From Collybia mongolica (Eukaryota > Basidiomycota > Agaricomycetes > Agaricales > Clitocybaceae): 64,000 nt of DNA. Position 1 is the first letter of the stretch. Every line of letters begins with the position of its first letter. A program made the translations under genes and the position numbers. The DNA lies in NCBI GenBank assembly GCA_013420905.1, contig JAAXNY010000008.1:1240001-1304000 (forward strand), in the 5' to 3' direction. Of this stretch, positions 47,084 to 59,141 are shown in pieces. Under the pieces are notes generated by a model. That model was not told where the DNA came from, did no database searches, and was given only the letters and a program-made list of their open reading frames with translations.

Positions 47084-48671
47084 ATGGTTCCAGTTTATGT
47101 TCTAGATCGTTTTTACCTATCCATCTCCCTTCTCGTTACTGTAGCATATCAACTATTGGGGTTTGTGATCGCATGGACATTTCAATTCGACAAAATTACA
47201 GACTTTACTGGAGGTAAATACCTGTTGTGCTCCAAGGCATTTATTACTGATAGATCATCAGGGTCCAATTTCTTTATTCTGGGCGAGTACAATTTGACTT
47301 TCCACAAATGCACCGAATTGAGCTCACTGACTCGATAATAATCAGCCTTGCTCACGCTCCTGATTGGGAATGCATTTTATGCGCGGAACATTGGTTTCGT
47401 ATCCTCACTTTTGAGAATAACTATAGTGACTAACTCGCACAATGAGCAGTTGCCAGTATTTTGGTCATAGTGTGGGCAATCCGAATCGCAGGTTCGTTTT
47501 TGGTGTGCGCGTTCTAAAGTTTCTCTCATGTCCTGTGAAGCCTTCTTGCTATTTCGAGTTTTGAAGACAGGGAGTGACACACGATTTGATGACATTCGGT
47601 CGCATTTCTTCAAGTTCATGGGTATGTTATACACCATTAAATGCATTAATTGAGTATCAATTCATTAATTCATTTGCCAGGGTTTTGGATCGGTAGGGCT
47701 TGATAATTCATACGCTCGTTTGGAATCTGAAACTGGTGGATGGTAATCCAGGGCAGATTGTTTGGGTGAGTTAACCATTTAATAGAGTTGGTGTGTTATC
47801 TGAGATTTTGCAGGTCTGGACAGTCTCCTTACCCCTAGTCATATTGAACTCGCCTGCAGTGTCAGATGTCAACAACCAGGGGTCAAACCCAAGTTTTGGC
47901 ACCTCTCGAGATATAGCAGGAGTACTTCTCTGGTCCTTGGGATTTGTCATTGAAGCTATTGCAGATATTCAGAAGGTGAGAAGGTAGTTCTTTTATCAAG
48001 TCCTGTGCCGAGACTCCACACAGTACCTTTATAAGTCATCCAAGTCGAGTCCCAAGGATAGGCCAATCACTGTGAGTGCGATCTTGCTTCGCTTGATAGC
48101 TGTTCTCAATAGCGGTTGATTAGCAAGGGCTTTGGGGTTGGTCTCGTCACCCTCCATATTTCGGAGAGTAAGGCCGATACCATTGTTTACTAGCGGAAAA
48201 CCTTACCCAATCACTCTAGAATGATGTGTTGGTGGGGATTGTGGATCTTGTGCCTCTCTCCGACAACAAATGGGAATCTTTCGCCGGCAACAAAGGCTGC
48301 GCAATACAGTGCTATCATATCGCCAATTTTTACAGTCTTGTATGTGTTCCCCCCGGCCGTAAGAAGTAATATTGTTCATGTTTCTATCCAGACTTCTAAT
48401 GTTTGCATCTGGCCTTCCGACCGCCGAGAAGCCACAAGCAAAGAAATACTATTTAATGGCAAACGGCCCAAATGCTCAAGGACACTACAGCGCCTGGCGC
48501 AACTACCAAGAGTACTTAAGGAAAACATCCATTCTTATTCCCATCCCCCCGGTCCTATACGAACCCTTACCCATTTTTCTCAAGCGAACGATCTTGTTGG
48601 ATTTTCCTATTTATAAATTTGATGAGAGGAAGGAAAGAGTGGTCACAAACGAAGAGACTCATGAGCAATGA
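47084..48671 (+). CDS. DUF1295 membrane protein (steroid 5-alpha-reductase-like)
   Basis: Polytopic membrane protein of the DUF1295 family, related to steroid reductases; substrate unknown. ATG at 47084 (MVPVYVLDRFYLSISL). About eight short introns. Hydrophobic segments: VTVAYQLLGFVIAWTFQF, NFFILALLTLLIGNAFY, ASILVIVWAIRIAGFLFF, VWTVSLPLVILNSPAV, DIAGVLLWSLGFVIEAIADI. Conserved residues: RVLKTGSDTRFDDIRSHFFK, FWIGQIVW, and the loop WSRHPPYFGE before the last segments. The C-terminal tail LIPIPPVLYEPLPIFLKRTI ends NEETHEQ. Confidence 0.85.
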
Positions 48672-48983
48672 GCAATGAGCATATCCTACGGTAATGACTA
48701 CGAAATGACATGATAATCGCAGAAGATAGTTTTCAGTTAATGGTCATTTTGTATCTATTATTGGACTTCGATCTGATCTCCTATGGCCAACACGACTCGC
48801 ATATGCACATGCCTACCTCATACTAGCTTTGGAGTGGTTGTCTGTGGATGTGACTCAAGCTCCCCATCGGCAAACACACAATTGGATGGGAAAAACCGGA
48901 ATGTCGACTCCTGTCACGGTATAGAAAAGGAAAATTCAAATAAATAAAAAAAGGAGAATCTATCCACAACAAAAACAGTCATC

Positions 48984-50098
48984 ATGACCGATAGACGTTG
49001 TCTCTCCTGGACTGCATCCACTATCGAGTGCGCTTTGCCTCCGTCTATCACCAGAACGTACGTTAAAACTCCAGACGGCCCCCTCGAACTGCTGGTTGCT
49101 CGACCCCCGTCGACCACCCAGCTTCGAAAGAAAGCCATCCTCTTTCAACATGGCGGTTTCGGTGCAGCGGCAGTCTGGATTCCATTCATGCAGTACTTTT
49201 CGCAGATCCATGGGTACCCTTGCTATGCGGCTTCATTGAGAGGGCATGGTGCATCATGGAAACCAGGATTCTTCATGATGGTCTTCTTGACAGGGATGGC
49301 AACTATGGCTCGTGACCTAGGCTATGTCCTCAATTGGGTTCAAGACTACGAGGTGGATCAGCGCCAATCTCTTCTTGATCTTGAGGATATTGTGCTTGTA
49401 GGCCATTCTGCTGGTGGAGGCCTTGCACAATATCTCCTCAGCCGGCGCCTTGCCCGAGTAGGTGGGTTGGTCCTTATGGGTGCCTTCCCTAATTTTGGAG
49501 GGTGTGTCTCATCTTTGTCTTTCATATTTTTGGTACCAACGCGAGTATTGTTAGGCTTGGGATTTACTGGAACTGGGCCAAATTGGACCCCTACTTTGGT
49601 ATCCGCATGTATCTACGCGATTTCGGACATCCTCGTTCACCACTGTCTTCGACCACCCTCGTTCATCGCGCATTCTTTTGTCCCTCTTTTCCGACTGTTG
49701 GTGTGGAGGATTTTGAAACGCACATGCCGGCATTCGAGAGCCTCCTTTGGCCTTTGGGTATGATGGTGCCATTCATTAACACTCACAATGTACTGAAGAA
49801 TATCTTGGGGTGGGGCCCTATGTTAAAGGACCGTGTGCTTGTACTGGCAGGGAGTGAGGACACATTGATGGGTATGACACTAATGTACCGCATGGCCCAG
49901 CATTACCGGAAAGCTTCTAGATCGCTGGTCAAGCGAAAACTTGTACGGACTGACTCGGTGGTGGTTGAGGCACACGAGCTTCCCAGCTGCGATGGTGTCA
50001 GATTTGGTGTGATTGAAGGCGCAGGACACCACATGCAGAATGATCTGCAATGGCAAGAAAGCGCACATCAGCTTTTGGCATTTGTCGAGCAATTGTGA
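48984..50098 (+). CDS. Alpha/beta hydrolase fold protein
   Basis: ATG at 48984. One intron (about 49502-49557, GTGTGT...TTGTTAG) joins NFGG to LGIYWNWAKLDPYFG. HGG oxyanion-loop motif in ILFQHGGFGAAAVWIPFM, RGHGAS, nucleophile elbow VGHSAGGG (Ser of GHSAG), Asp candidate in VLVLAGSEDTLMG, catalytic His in VIEGAGHHMQNDLQW. Length about 350 aa fits the fold. No signal peptide; substrate cannot be inferred. Confidence 0.88.
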
Positions 50099-50364
50099 TT
50101 ATTTCCATTCAGTTTTTCCAGTGGTTTCTATGGAGCAATACATCTGATGATATATAACTACTCCTCATCTCAGACTATCTCCTAATACTCTTGCAATTGC
50201 ATGTCTGTCGTGACACGTGTGGGTGACACTGCCCCATACAGAAGTAATTAAGCTTTCAGGATATCTATATGGCCCTTGAGTAAATCCCCTCTACCGTTTC
50301 CTGTAACTTCAAGTTCTAGCTGCCTGCCTCCGTGTGGTAGGCAGGACCTCACCAGGTGTAAATT

Positions 50365-52325
50365 ATGGCTCTTAATCTATCCGACCCGGGCGCAATTGTT
50401 GCAGCCTATGAGTCAATCGTAGCTAACGACAACGTCGTTAACTGGTATGGATGATCCGTGGTCGTTTATGTAGTTATTGTGCTGAAACACTTCTAGGCTT
50501 CTACTAAAATATTCAAACGTGAGTGGTTTTACGCTAGTGCAGATAAAAGGAATCAAGATCATGACTGTGGACAAACACAGCATGATGAACTCTCGTTATT
50601 CGAAACAGGCTCGGAAGGCTTACAGGAGCTAAAGCACAGGATTGATGAGCTGGATCAGGTCTTTATTGCTTTTTATCGAGACGAACTGGGCCCCAGCGAG
50701 GAACCTATTTTCGCGTTGATCAATTACATCCCCACCACCGTATCTGGCGTCAAAAGAGGTATGTCCTATGATTGTCGTGTGCCCTGTATTAAGAAGAAGC
50801 ACAATTTGACCTATGGTCGTTATAACAACAGCGCGTGCTTTGGTCCATTCCCGTCGTGTAGGGGCAGTGTTCAAAGTAAGCGTTTTTCACATTGTTCCAA
50901 ATTCTTATTATGCCTACTGTCATTGTTCGCGCAGCATCACCACACAACATTGACCGTTGAACGCTTGGATCACCTTTCATCTGAAGTCATACAGAGCAGC
51001 CTGAAAGATTCTGACGATCCGAACTATCTTTCAATGGGCCGCACTACCTCACAGTCCAACCAAGCGCCTCTGGCGCCCGTACGACGCTCTTTCTCCGAGA
51101 CCTATGCTCCACGCGTAACGGCACCTGCGCCAATTCCCGTGGCTAAATCTGCTAGCATGTTTTCGAGTTTCATGCGACGCAAAAAGAAGATTGACGATTC
51201 TAACGATGAAGACGACGACGCTGATCCACCACCAGCGCCCCCTAAGGACAAAGGAAAGTATGGCGCACAACGAACTGCTGCTGCATACGCGTCTGAGCCT
51301 CTGCCTATCCCACCACGAAAGCGCAATGGCAGCATATCTGACTTTGCTGTGATATCTCACTCGGCTAGCTCTGACGAAGTGATTATTGAACCAGTGCGGT
51401 CGGAGACGCCACTTATTCAAACACTACCGTTACGCGGTAAATGGACTGCCAAGGTCGTTGATCCTGCGGAGAGATTGCGCCGAACCCGGGAAGCACAACG
51501 GCAGAGGTTGGTTGAGCAGCAGCAGGCGCTTCGAGAGGAGGAGGAGCGTAAGGCAGAGCGGAGACAGCAGAGGGAAGCACAGATCAGAGAAGAGATGGAG
51601 TATGAGGCGCGCAGAAGGGCGTCACTAGAGGAAGAGGTCAGGAAGATGACTGCAGAGCGGAAGAGGAAGGAGCAGCTGGAGAAGGAGGAGGAAGAACGGA
51701 AAACAAGGGAGTTTGAGGAGAGGAAGCGATTGGATAGAGAGCGAAGATTGTTAGAACATCAGAAACTGGAAGCATGGAGACAGGAGCAGGCCCGCCTGGC
51801 AGACGAAGCTGTGAGGCGGACGGAAGAAGCACGACGGCGGGAGGAGGATGAGAGGCGAAAGAAGATTTCGATCGCTGAGGCGAAGGTCAAACGCAACGGT
51901 GCAGATTCTCTGCTGACGGGATGGGTAACAATGCAGACCGACGAGTCGTTGTTTTGGAAAAGAAGATACTTCAAGTTTATCGGAAGCACAGCTTACTTTT
52001 ACCGTAGTCCAACGGTGAGGGTTACCAAGTGTATTTGTATATCTGTGCTGATAAGGCAATGTAGGATACGCATCAGATTTTGGGCAAGGTAGAGTTACGC
52101 GGAAAGCTCCGGGGACTGAGAGAGTGGAACGAAGGCTATGAAGATCTTGAGGCGATCCCACACTCGTTCGCGATCGAGTTCAAGGACGAGCGGGGGTCAT
52201 GGTCTATGTACGCGGATTCTGAAGAGGAGAAGGTATGTGTATTGAACATGGAAAATGACTTTGTACTGATGGTGGAGTGGTAGTACAAGCTCCTTGGATT
52301 ATTACACCACGCAGCGGGACTGTGA
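50365..52325 (+). CDS. ADF-H / coiled-coil / PH protein (actin-cytoskeleton related)
   Basis: The N-terminal actin-depolymerising-factor homology domain is assembled from five exons: MALNLSDPGAIVAAYESI, NWLLLKYSN, HDELSLFETGSEGLQELK, FALINYIPTTVSGVKRARAL, VHSRRVGAVFK, TLTVERLDHLSSEVIQSSLK. A Pro/Ser-rich linker follows, then a long highly charged Glu/Arg coiled coil (about residues 260-400) and a C-terminal PH domain (LLTGWVTMQTDESLFWKRRY, FKFIGSTAYFYRSPT, KVELRGKLRGLREWNEG, HSFAIEFKDERGSWSMYADS, EEEKYKLLGLLHHAAGL). The last intron ends GTGGTAG before TACAAGC. It likely binds actin at phosphoinositide membranes, by domain content only. Confidence 0.85.
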
Positions 52326-52455
52326 AGTATGGATGAAATTATTTTTGTTAGGATGGTTGATGTATTGTATGTAGTGTGACAATGTTACAGATTGGTCACG
52401 TCGACGAGGCTTGTAAATAAAGTCGTTGGACTCTTCCCTGGAGAGCGTTAACGCA

Positions 52456-53718
52456 ATGGCGGGCCTCGTTTCCAATTCGCCCTCCCCAGCATATCTCCAG
52501 CATAATACACAGTATACTCCATATCCACGCCCGCACTCCTCGTATTCAGAGACTCCACCACTCTCTGCTGCACCCCTCGCCCATCCTGTCCCCCACCAGC
52601 CAGTAGGCCAATTTATGCCTTCTGTAACTCTCGGACCACATGAGGATGGCAAAATTTACACACTGGTTATCGATCTTCTGGACCCAAATAGCAGGGAGGG
52701 TGCCTTGCTCGAGCTGAGTAAGAAGCGGGAACAATACGACGACCTGGCACTCGTTCTATGGCATTCATTTGGTGAGTCCTTTTTGACTCTTCCGTCGTAC
52801 TATGTACTAATTGAGCAAAGGTATCATGCCTGCCTTGCTTCAGGAGATTGTCTCCGTCTACCCACTTCTTGCCCCACCCAACCTTACTGCCCATGTGTCC
52901 AATCGTGTTTGTAATGCTCTGGCTCTACTTCAATGCGTTGCATCGCATTCGGAGACTCGCCAACTGTTCCTGAATGGTCTGTCGCCTTTTGTGCCATCTA
53001 CTTCTCATTCAAATTTGATGCCTGTAGCTCATATACCACTCTTCTTGTATCCATTCCTCAATACCACATCCAAAACTCGCCCTTTCGAGTACTTGCGGCT
53101 CACTTCCCTCGGCGTTATCGGCGCTCTTGTAAAGGTATGTTTACCTTTTTTCTTCCCCCAAACACTCACCCACCCTAACACATCTCCACGACAGCAAAAT
53201 GATAACAATACCGTCATCCATTTCTTACTCTCAACGGAAATTATCCCTCTCTGCCTCCGCATCATGGAGACAGGCTCCGAGCTCTCAAAAACGGTCGCCA
53301 TATTTATCGTCCAAAAAATACTCCTGGACGAGACAGGGCTAACCTATATCTGCCACACCTACGAACGGTTTTATGCCGTTGGTACTGTCCTTAGCAATAT
53401 GGTCAACCAACTTGTCGAAACACAGGCCGTCCGACTCCTCAAGCATGTTGTTCGCTGCTACCTCCGACTTAGTGACAATCTGAGGTATGTCCCTGTACGC
53501 GCAACCGCTCTTCCCCTCACTGATCTTGCCATAGAGCAAGAGAGGCTCTGCGTGCATGTCTACCAGAACCCTTACGTGATCAGACCTTCAGTATCCTCTT
53601 GAAGGTGAGCAACAGGCTTGCATCTGGGGTCGTACCCTAAACTAAAGACTCGTCGCAGGGGGATATGGTGACCAAGCGATGTCTCACAACTCTTCTCAAC
53701 AACTTGAATGAACCATAG
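52456..53718 (+). CDS. CAF40: CCR4-NOT subunit CAF40 / CNOT9 (Rcd1)
   Basis: Armadillo-repeat scaffold subunit of the CCR4-NOT deadenylase. ATG at 52456 ([14 protein letters not shown]) with a Pro-rich N-terminal extension. Core: [136 protein letters not shown]-type [17 protein letters not shown]. Two small introns near 53486-53530 and 53602-53658 recover the canonical C-terminus [39 protein letters not shown], ending NEP. Length about 340 aa. Confidence 0.95.
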
Positions 53719-54069
53719 CGCGACAACCACGACACGCCTCTCGGAATTTGCATGGACGATTTAACCCGGCTCGCCCCATCAATATATATATCTCCCCTGA
53801 CACTGTTTTTTTTGCATGGCTGTTATTTGATTGATGTATGGTAGAAGTTTAAGTGTACGCACGATTGCTCAAATCGTTGAATAATATCATCTTGTATTCT
53901 GTTGTCAAATTCACGGGCGTTGGTGGAGATGTTGCAACGCGTGAGAATTGACGAGATTTATTGATCTTGTCATTCAATCCGTAAAAAAAGTCTAGTACAC
54001 TCTGCACAGACCACCGAACGAGGTCGGCTCTGGACTCCCTTCACGTTGACGACATCGTCATTTGTCCTC
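53719..54069. promoter_or_regulatory. Intergenic region between CAF40 and SUR2
   Basis: 351 bp, two plus-strand genes. Nothing specific recognised. Confidence 0.35.
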
Positions 54070-55148
54070 ATGAACTCGACTTCATGCCATACCTTTCTGG
54101 GTGGAAACAAGGCCTGCTTTCTTCTGACGAACATCCCATTCTATTATTCCCACAAACCATCCCTAGTCAATCATTTTCCAGACTACTATCTCGCTCTCGC
54201 AAGTCCTGTAATTGCGTACTGGTCTCTGTCGTTATTCTTCCACTATCTCGATACTTCGGACTGGAAATGGCTCGAAAAATATCGGATCCATGAGTCTGCC
54301 GAGGTCAAGTCACGCAATAGAGTTACGCGCTCACAGGTCGTGTGGGGTGTGCTCTTCCAGCAGTTGATCCAAACCCTCCTTGGACTTGTGTGGTTGTCGG
54401 ACGATGGCGCCGACGTCGCGAATCATGGGGAGAAGATGCAGGCCATGGCACAGAGGCTGGGCCCGGTTCTCAGTCGAATTGTAGGAGAGCACTTGGTGCA
54501 GGAAAGGCTGTTGGATGTCGTGTATCTTGTGTATTGGTGGGCGATACCCATTGTACAGTTTCTTGCTGCCATGTACGTGGTGTTTCTTCCCCCAGTTTCT
54601 GATACGAACTCATACATACCTCTTGCGGACGCAGGTTCTTCATTGATACATGGCAGTATTTTCTCCACCGGCTCATGCACGTTAATAAATTTATGTATAA
54701 GCAGTTTCATTCCTGGCACCATCGCCTTTACGTGCCTTACGCATTCGGCTCGTTGTATAACCATCCGGTGGAGGGGTTTGTCTTGGACTCACTTGGTGCG
54801 GCCATCGCGGAGTCGCTGACAGGACTGACAACGCGCCAGGCCATGCTCCTATTCAGTTTCTCGACCCTCAAGACTGTGGATGACCATTGTGGATACAATT
54901 TTCCATATGACCCGTTTCAGTGGATGTCAGGGAATAATGCCGACTACCATGATATCCATCATCAGGTATGTTTTGTTCTTCCGCCTACCCAAGTTTTCGC
55001 GGTGTGCTCACAGTGAAACCAGGTCATTGGTATTAAGTCCAATTTTGCTCAACCGTTCTTTGTACATTGGGACACGTTGATGGGCACAAGGATGACGCGC
55101 AAAGATATTGAGCTACGGAAGAAGAAACAAGCGGACAAGACCGAATGA
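54070..55148 (+). CDS. SUR2: Sphinganine C4-monooxygenase (fatty-acid hydroxylase family)
   Basis: ER membrane di-iron enzyme that hydroxylates sphinganine at C4 to give phytosphingosine. ATG at 54070 (MNSTSCHTFLGGNK). TM segments around LALASPVIAYWSLSLFFHYL and VVWGVLFQQLIQTLLGLVWL. An intron (about 54570-54635) joins AAM to FFIDTWQYFLHR. His boxes: HRLMH, HSWHH, HDIHH, plus KTVDDHCGYNFPYDPFQW. A second intron (54967-55022) separates DIHHQ from VIGIKSNFAQPFFVHWDTLM. Lys-rich C-terminus KKKQADKTE. Matches SUR2 rather than SCS7 or C5-desaturase by box spacing. Confidence 0.92.
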
Positions 55149-55332
55149 TTGCTTTCCTTCACATCACTATACTCCACAACTCACATGTTTTGCTATTGGA
55201 TAGATCTTTGTAATTGTTTCGCAGCAGTCATTAGCTCTCTTATAATAATATTATATGGCCAGATATGAATTGAATTGTTCGCGAACAAGTGCATCCGTGA
55301 ATGCAAGACTGGTGGAAATGTATCGGGAGGTA

Positions 55333-56634
55333 TCACCAGTCGGCTAGAGCTGATTTTGTGAGGGGTATGCTCTCCAACTCCTGCTCGTATTCCACCTCGA
55401 CCCGGGGCCCTCCTGGTCGCAAAGAATGAGCGGAGAACCTGGGAATGGAAAGCGATAACTCACTTTTGCTTTTCTTGTCTGGACGCTTTCGTGCTGGTTT
55501 CGGTGGGAGGGCCGTGGCCTTGCGCTTTCCTAAGGAAGCTTTTGGTTGGGCAGTCAAGGATTCGCCGTCCTGACCATCGTCACCTTCGGTCTCGCTAATT
55601 TCATCATCGGAGGTGCCGTCCTGCTGGAAGATTTGATTTAGTCGGAAGGGGGAAATACTTTTTGGGTGTTTCTTACCCGGACATCCTCCAGATCACTCAA
55701 CCCATCATCCTCGTCCTCACTAATATCACTCACAAATTCTCGATCACCCCACTCATCATCCACCTCCACTTCCAGCTCATCCTCGTCCTCTTCCTCTGTT
55801 TCATCATCCATCATATCCAACTCTATCTGTCTATCTTTCCTGGAACCGTTTTTCTCGCGGTCAAGAATGGCCTGCCATACGGATTCATTGACATTGAGTG
55901 GAGCGTCGCCGTAGGCCTTGGATTTTAGTCGTTCGATCAATTCTTTTTCGATTGAGCGTTCAAGATGCGCAGCAGATAGTGCCTTTCGTTCTCTGACAGC
56001 CTCTCGGCGATCGAGCTTTTTCTTCACTCCAATAAGTTTAGGCCTGGATAATCGAAGATGATACACCTTAGTATTCTTCGTATACATTGACGTACTGTTC
56101 GCGCAGCTTCATCCTCCGCATTTTTATGAGATACTGTGTAATTTTTGTCACGCGTTGCTTGCACTTGTGAATCGTAAAGTTCGGCCAGTGGAGGAGTTCA
56201 TTGTCGATCTGGTGATTTCAGTTGGGTTAGGACGCGTGGAATAGCATGGGGAATGGTTCACCTGCTCCAGTGCTTTGGAATAATTGTTAGAAAGCTTGAT
56301 ACGCTCCCACATGTGAGCTGGGCTGTGCGCTCGTTCGATGGTCTTTACATAGAGATGTAAGACACCTTTTGATTGTGAATCCAAGGGTAGAACAGCGGGG
56401 AAATATGCGTACCATCCTGTTCTCTGACTGTGGCATATCTAGAATTCGCGAGTGGGCACGATTGACGATTGCACAAACCGGTCACATTGTATTCGTTCCG
56501 GCAAAAGTTTTGGGTTGCAGTCCTGCGAGTGGGGTTAGATGTGGGTAATTTAGAAGCGACAAGAAGCCGCACTTGACTTTGTACGAGCAAAACTGGGAGT
56601 TTATAACAGACCAAATGACATCGTCGCTCTGCAT
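55333..56634 (-). CDS. MAK16: MAK16, 60S ribosome biogenesis factor
   Basis: Nucleolar protein needed for 66S pre-ribosome maturation. ATG at 56634 ([20 protein letters not shown]). Then [134 protein letters not shown]. Cysteines of the RNA/zinc-binding part are present. Acidic stretch [18 protein letters not shown], basic tail, stop at 55333. About six short introns. Convergent with SUR2. Confidence 0.95.
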
Positions 56635-56792
56635 ATTTAACTGCTCAACGGAAAATTGGGTGAAGGCGCCAACCCAAATTTTTCTTGGAGGGTTGTTGAT
56701 CGACACCTATCGCTTTCTATGTCACGTGTTACACCTGGGTTTCGAGCTCATTTCGGCTGAAAGTAGCTTGCTCCTTGAATTTGTTTCCACCA
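56635..56792. promoter_or_regulatory. Short divergent promoter, MAK16 / FMP32-like
   Basis: Only 158 bp separate two divergent start codons, so both promoters and leaders overlap. Confidence 0.5.
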
Positions 56793-57584
56793 TGTCTGCT
56801 TCGACCTTGCGTCTGCTCACAAGGCAAACTCCTGCAATATCTTTGCATAACGTTCCCCGGTCTTTTTCTACGACGCCCCCGCGTTCTGATTTCCATTTTG
56901 ACACGCACCATTTTGTCCAGCGCCTGGAGCGCGAAGGGTTGAATCGTGCCCAGGCCGAGGGCATCATGTCTGCAATGGCAGAGGTAATAGATGAGAGTAT
57001 TCGAAATATGACAAGTAATATGGTTACCAAAGCTGAGCAGGAAAAGGTGCGTACTGCCACATGTCTAATCTATAAATCCTTAACTGACAGGTCACCTTAG
57101 CACCATTACACCCAACAAGTAGATTTTGCGCAAATAAAATCCGAGCTTCAGCTTATGGAAAAGAATGATCTCGCAATGATCAAGGCTGAGAACGATCGTC
57201 TTGTTACAGATATTGAGAAACTCAAGCAACGTCTTCGGGAAGAGATCACACGGACGCAAGCAGGAGTCAGACTGGACCTCAATCTCGAGAAAGGTCGGAT
57301 GCGGGAAGAAAGTAGTGGACAAGAATTAAAGATAAAGGAGGTGGCCACAAGAATTGAACAGGAGATCGCTGGACTGAGAACAGCCATGCAAGCATCGAAG
57401 GTGAATGTCATTTTTCCCCCGCACTACACATTCAAGTCGACTTGGGAATCAGGCAACAACACTACAGTACCTAGTCGGGTTTGGTATGTCGTTCTACTAT
57501 ACACGTTGAATTATTTATTAATATGCCACGCCAGTGACGGGTTGCTCAGCGTTACTGATGGCATACATGAGATTTCGTGTATGA
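56793..57584 (+). CDS. FMP32: DUF1640 mitochondrial coiled-coil protein (FMP32/MCUR1 family)
   Basis: Inner-membrane coiled-coil protein of the DUF1640 family. ATG at 56793, Arg/Ser-rich presequence (MSASTLRLLTRQTPAISLHN). Family core DFHFDTHHFVQRLEREGLNR, AQAEGIMSAMAEVIDESI. The intron from 57047 ends at CACCTTAG (57099), joining QEK to HHYTQQVDFAQIKSELQL. A long coiled coil follows to MQASK. Two more introns give ATTLQYLVGF and VTGCSALLMAYMRFRV, a C-terminal membrane anchor. In yeast the family is linked to cytochrome c oxidase/proline metabolism; the role here is inferred. Confidence 0.85.
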
Positions 57585-57622
57585 ATAGGAAATATGACGT
57601 ATTTCAAACCTTCTTAAAACCT

Positions 57623-58730
57623 TTAAGCCTGTGGGGGACCAAGTGTGATCATGCTGAAGTGGAGGCCGGAAGACTTGGCGAGGTAGAGATTTTTGATAAC
57701 TTTTGCGGCGTCCTAAAGATATTTTCGTTTTCCAACCACGCTGGGTATAAGCCGGAGGGGTAAAATACTCACACTCAACAAATCATTACACTCTCCTCGG
57801 TCGATTGGACCAACACGACGACCATCCAGTTCAATGACACGGTAGCCTCCGGGGCCATCTGGTCCCCTCACACTAGGTGCTTTGACAAAGCACGTAAAAT
57901 GAAAATTAGTTCTGAGATCAACGGGTACAGCAGTCTGGCCAGTGGATGCTGCCTCGGCATGAATATTTGCAAACAGAGGTGTGGTCTCGAGGTGTTTAGC
58001 GCGTTCTTCAGGTGATTTATCTAAATTAAGGGTGAGTGTAATGTCATCTTTGGGATGGGAAGTTTGTGACTTTTGCACTGGTCAATGAACTGTGCCAATG
58101 GGCTTTCAGGCGCGAAAGTAACATCTGACTATGTCAACTTGAGACGGGAGTAAATAAGACTGCTGTTTGTGCACATACGTTGGCGAGAGCATGGAGCAGA
58201 CCGATTGTCCCGCACGCGTTGGGAATCTGGAGGCCTATCATCTTAATCCCCTTGAGCTCCTTCAGACCTCGACGGTAATACTAACAGTTTGTTTTATCCA
58301 AAGAAGTGTTGAATCCAGCAAAGACTGTGCTTCCGCTGCGATCTTGGCATCCTCCTCCTTCCGTTTTGCTTCAGTGGTATCAGAAACGGGAAACAGGAGA
58401 ATTATGGCTTTGACTGGTTGTGGCACCAGAGCCAGGAGCTAATGAAATGAGCCATCATTGGATACTTGTATTAAGCACTGACTCACCTCTGGATCAAGCC
58501 CGTAAACATCTCCAAATTGCGCCTGAGAGGCAACAAGCCCCGCTTTTGCTGACCACTGAACAGTTACGATGTTGAGCAGACGGTGACATCACTTAGGTTG
58601 ATAGTAGAGTGGACACACCGCATTGAGGACCTATTAGTTTTCATGTTAGTTGAAGCAGAAGGGAGATTATGATAGCGTGAAACATTACGTCGGGATTGCT
58701 TTCAAGAGGAATCCAGCGAGGGAGGGACAT
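57623..58730 (-). CDS. YUH1: Ubiquitin carboxyl-terminal hydrolase, UCH family (peptidase C12)
   Basis: Cysteine protease that releases small adducts from ubiquitin C-termini. ATG at 58730 (MSLPRWIPLESNPD-VLNA). Then WSAKAGLVASQAQFGDVYGL, LLALVPQPVKAIILLFPVSD, IPNACGTIGLLHALAN with the catalytic Cys. TPLFANIHAEAASTGQTAVP precedes NFHFTCFV with the catalytic His, and RVIELDGRRVGPIDRGE carries the Asp. Last exon DAAKVIKNLYLAK and a short tail ending GPPQA. About six introns. Ends 38 bp from the stop of the convergent FMP32-like gene. Confidence 0.92.
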
Positions 58731-59141
58731 GATAGCCCAATAAACAGGTGTTGGGCTCCTCTGGTCTCACACTATGACGGTATGACGGTCCATTTGTATT
58801 TGTTATTTCCAGGGGGCAACCAGGCGAGGAATCCCCCCTGCCCGTATCTGCCTAGTTAGGCTTGTCACATCACCCATGAGACCCGCCTAATTAGCCCGGA
58901 TAGTCTTATATCAGTACTGTGCAATAGATACACAATAATGCTGGGGACTTAGCCATACGTTGAGCTCACCAGTAGCTGGAACTGGTAACAATTCCCATCA
59001 GTGACTAAGTATAGTGATTGGAGAGAGGGAGAATGTGCAATGATGGTAAGAGAGAGCTATCAATTATTTGTCTCATATGCACTCTTGGTGCTTATATACT
59101 TGTAGATGCCATGTATTGTACTAATAATAATCTATGGCTGA
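58731..59141. other. Region upstream of the UCH gene
   Basis: 411 bp. The proximal part is the UCH promoter; toward 59000 it becomes repeat-like DNA leading into a LINE remnant. No gene. Confidence 0.35.
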
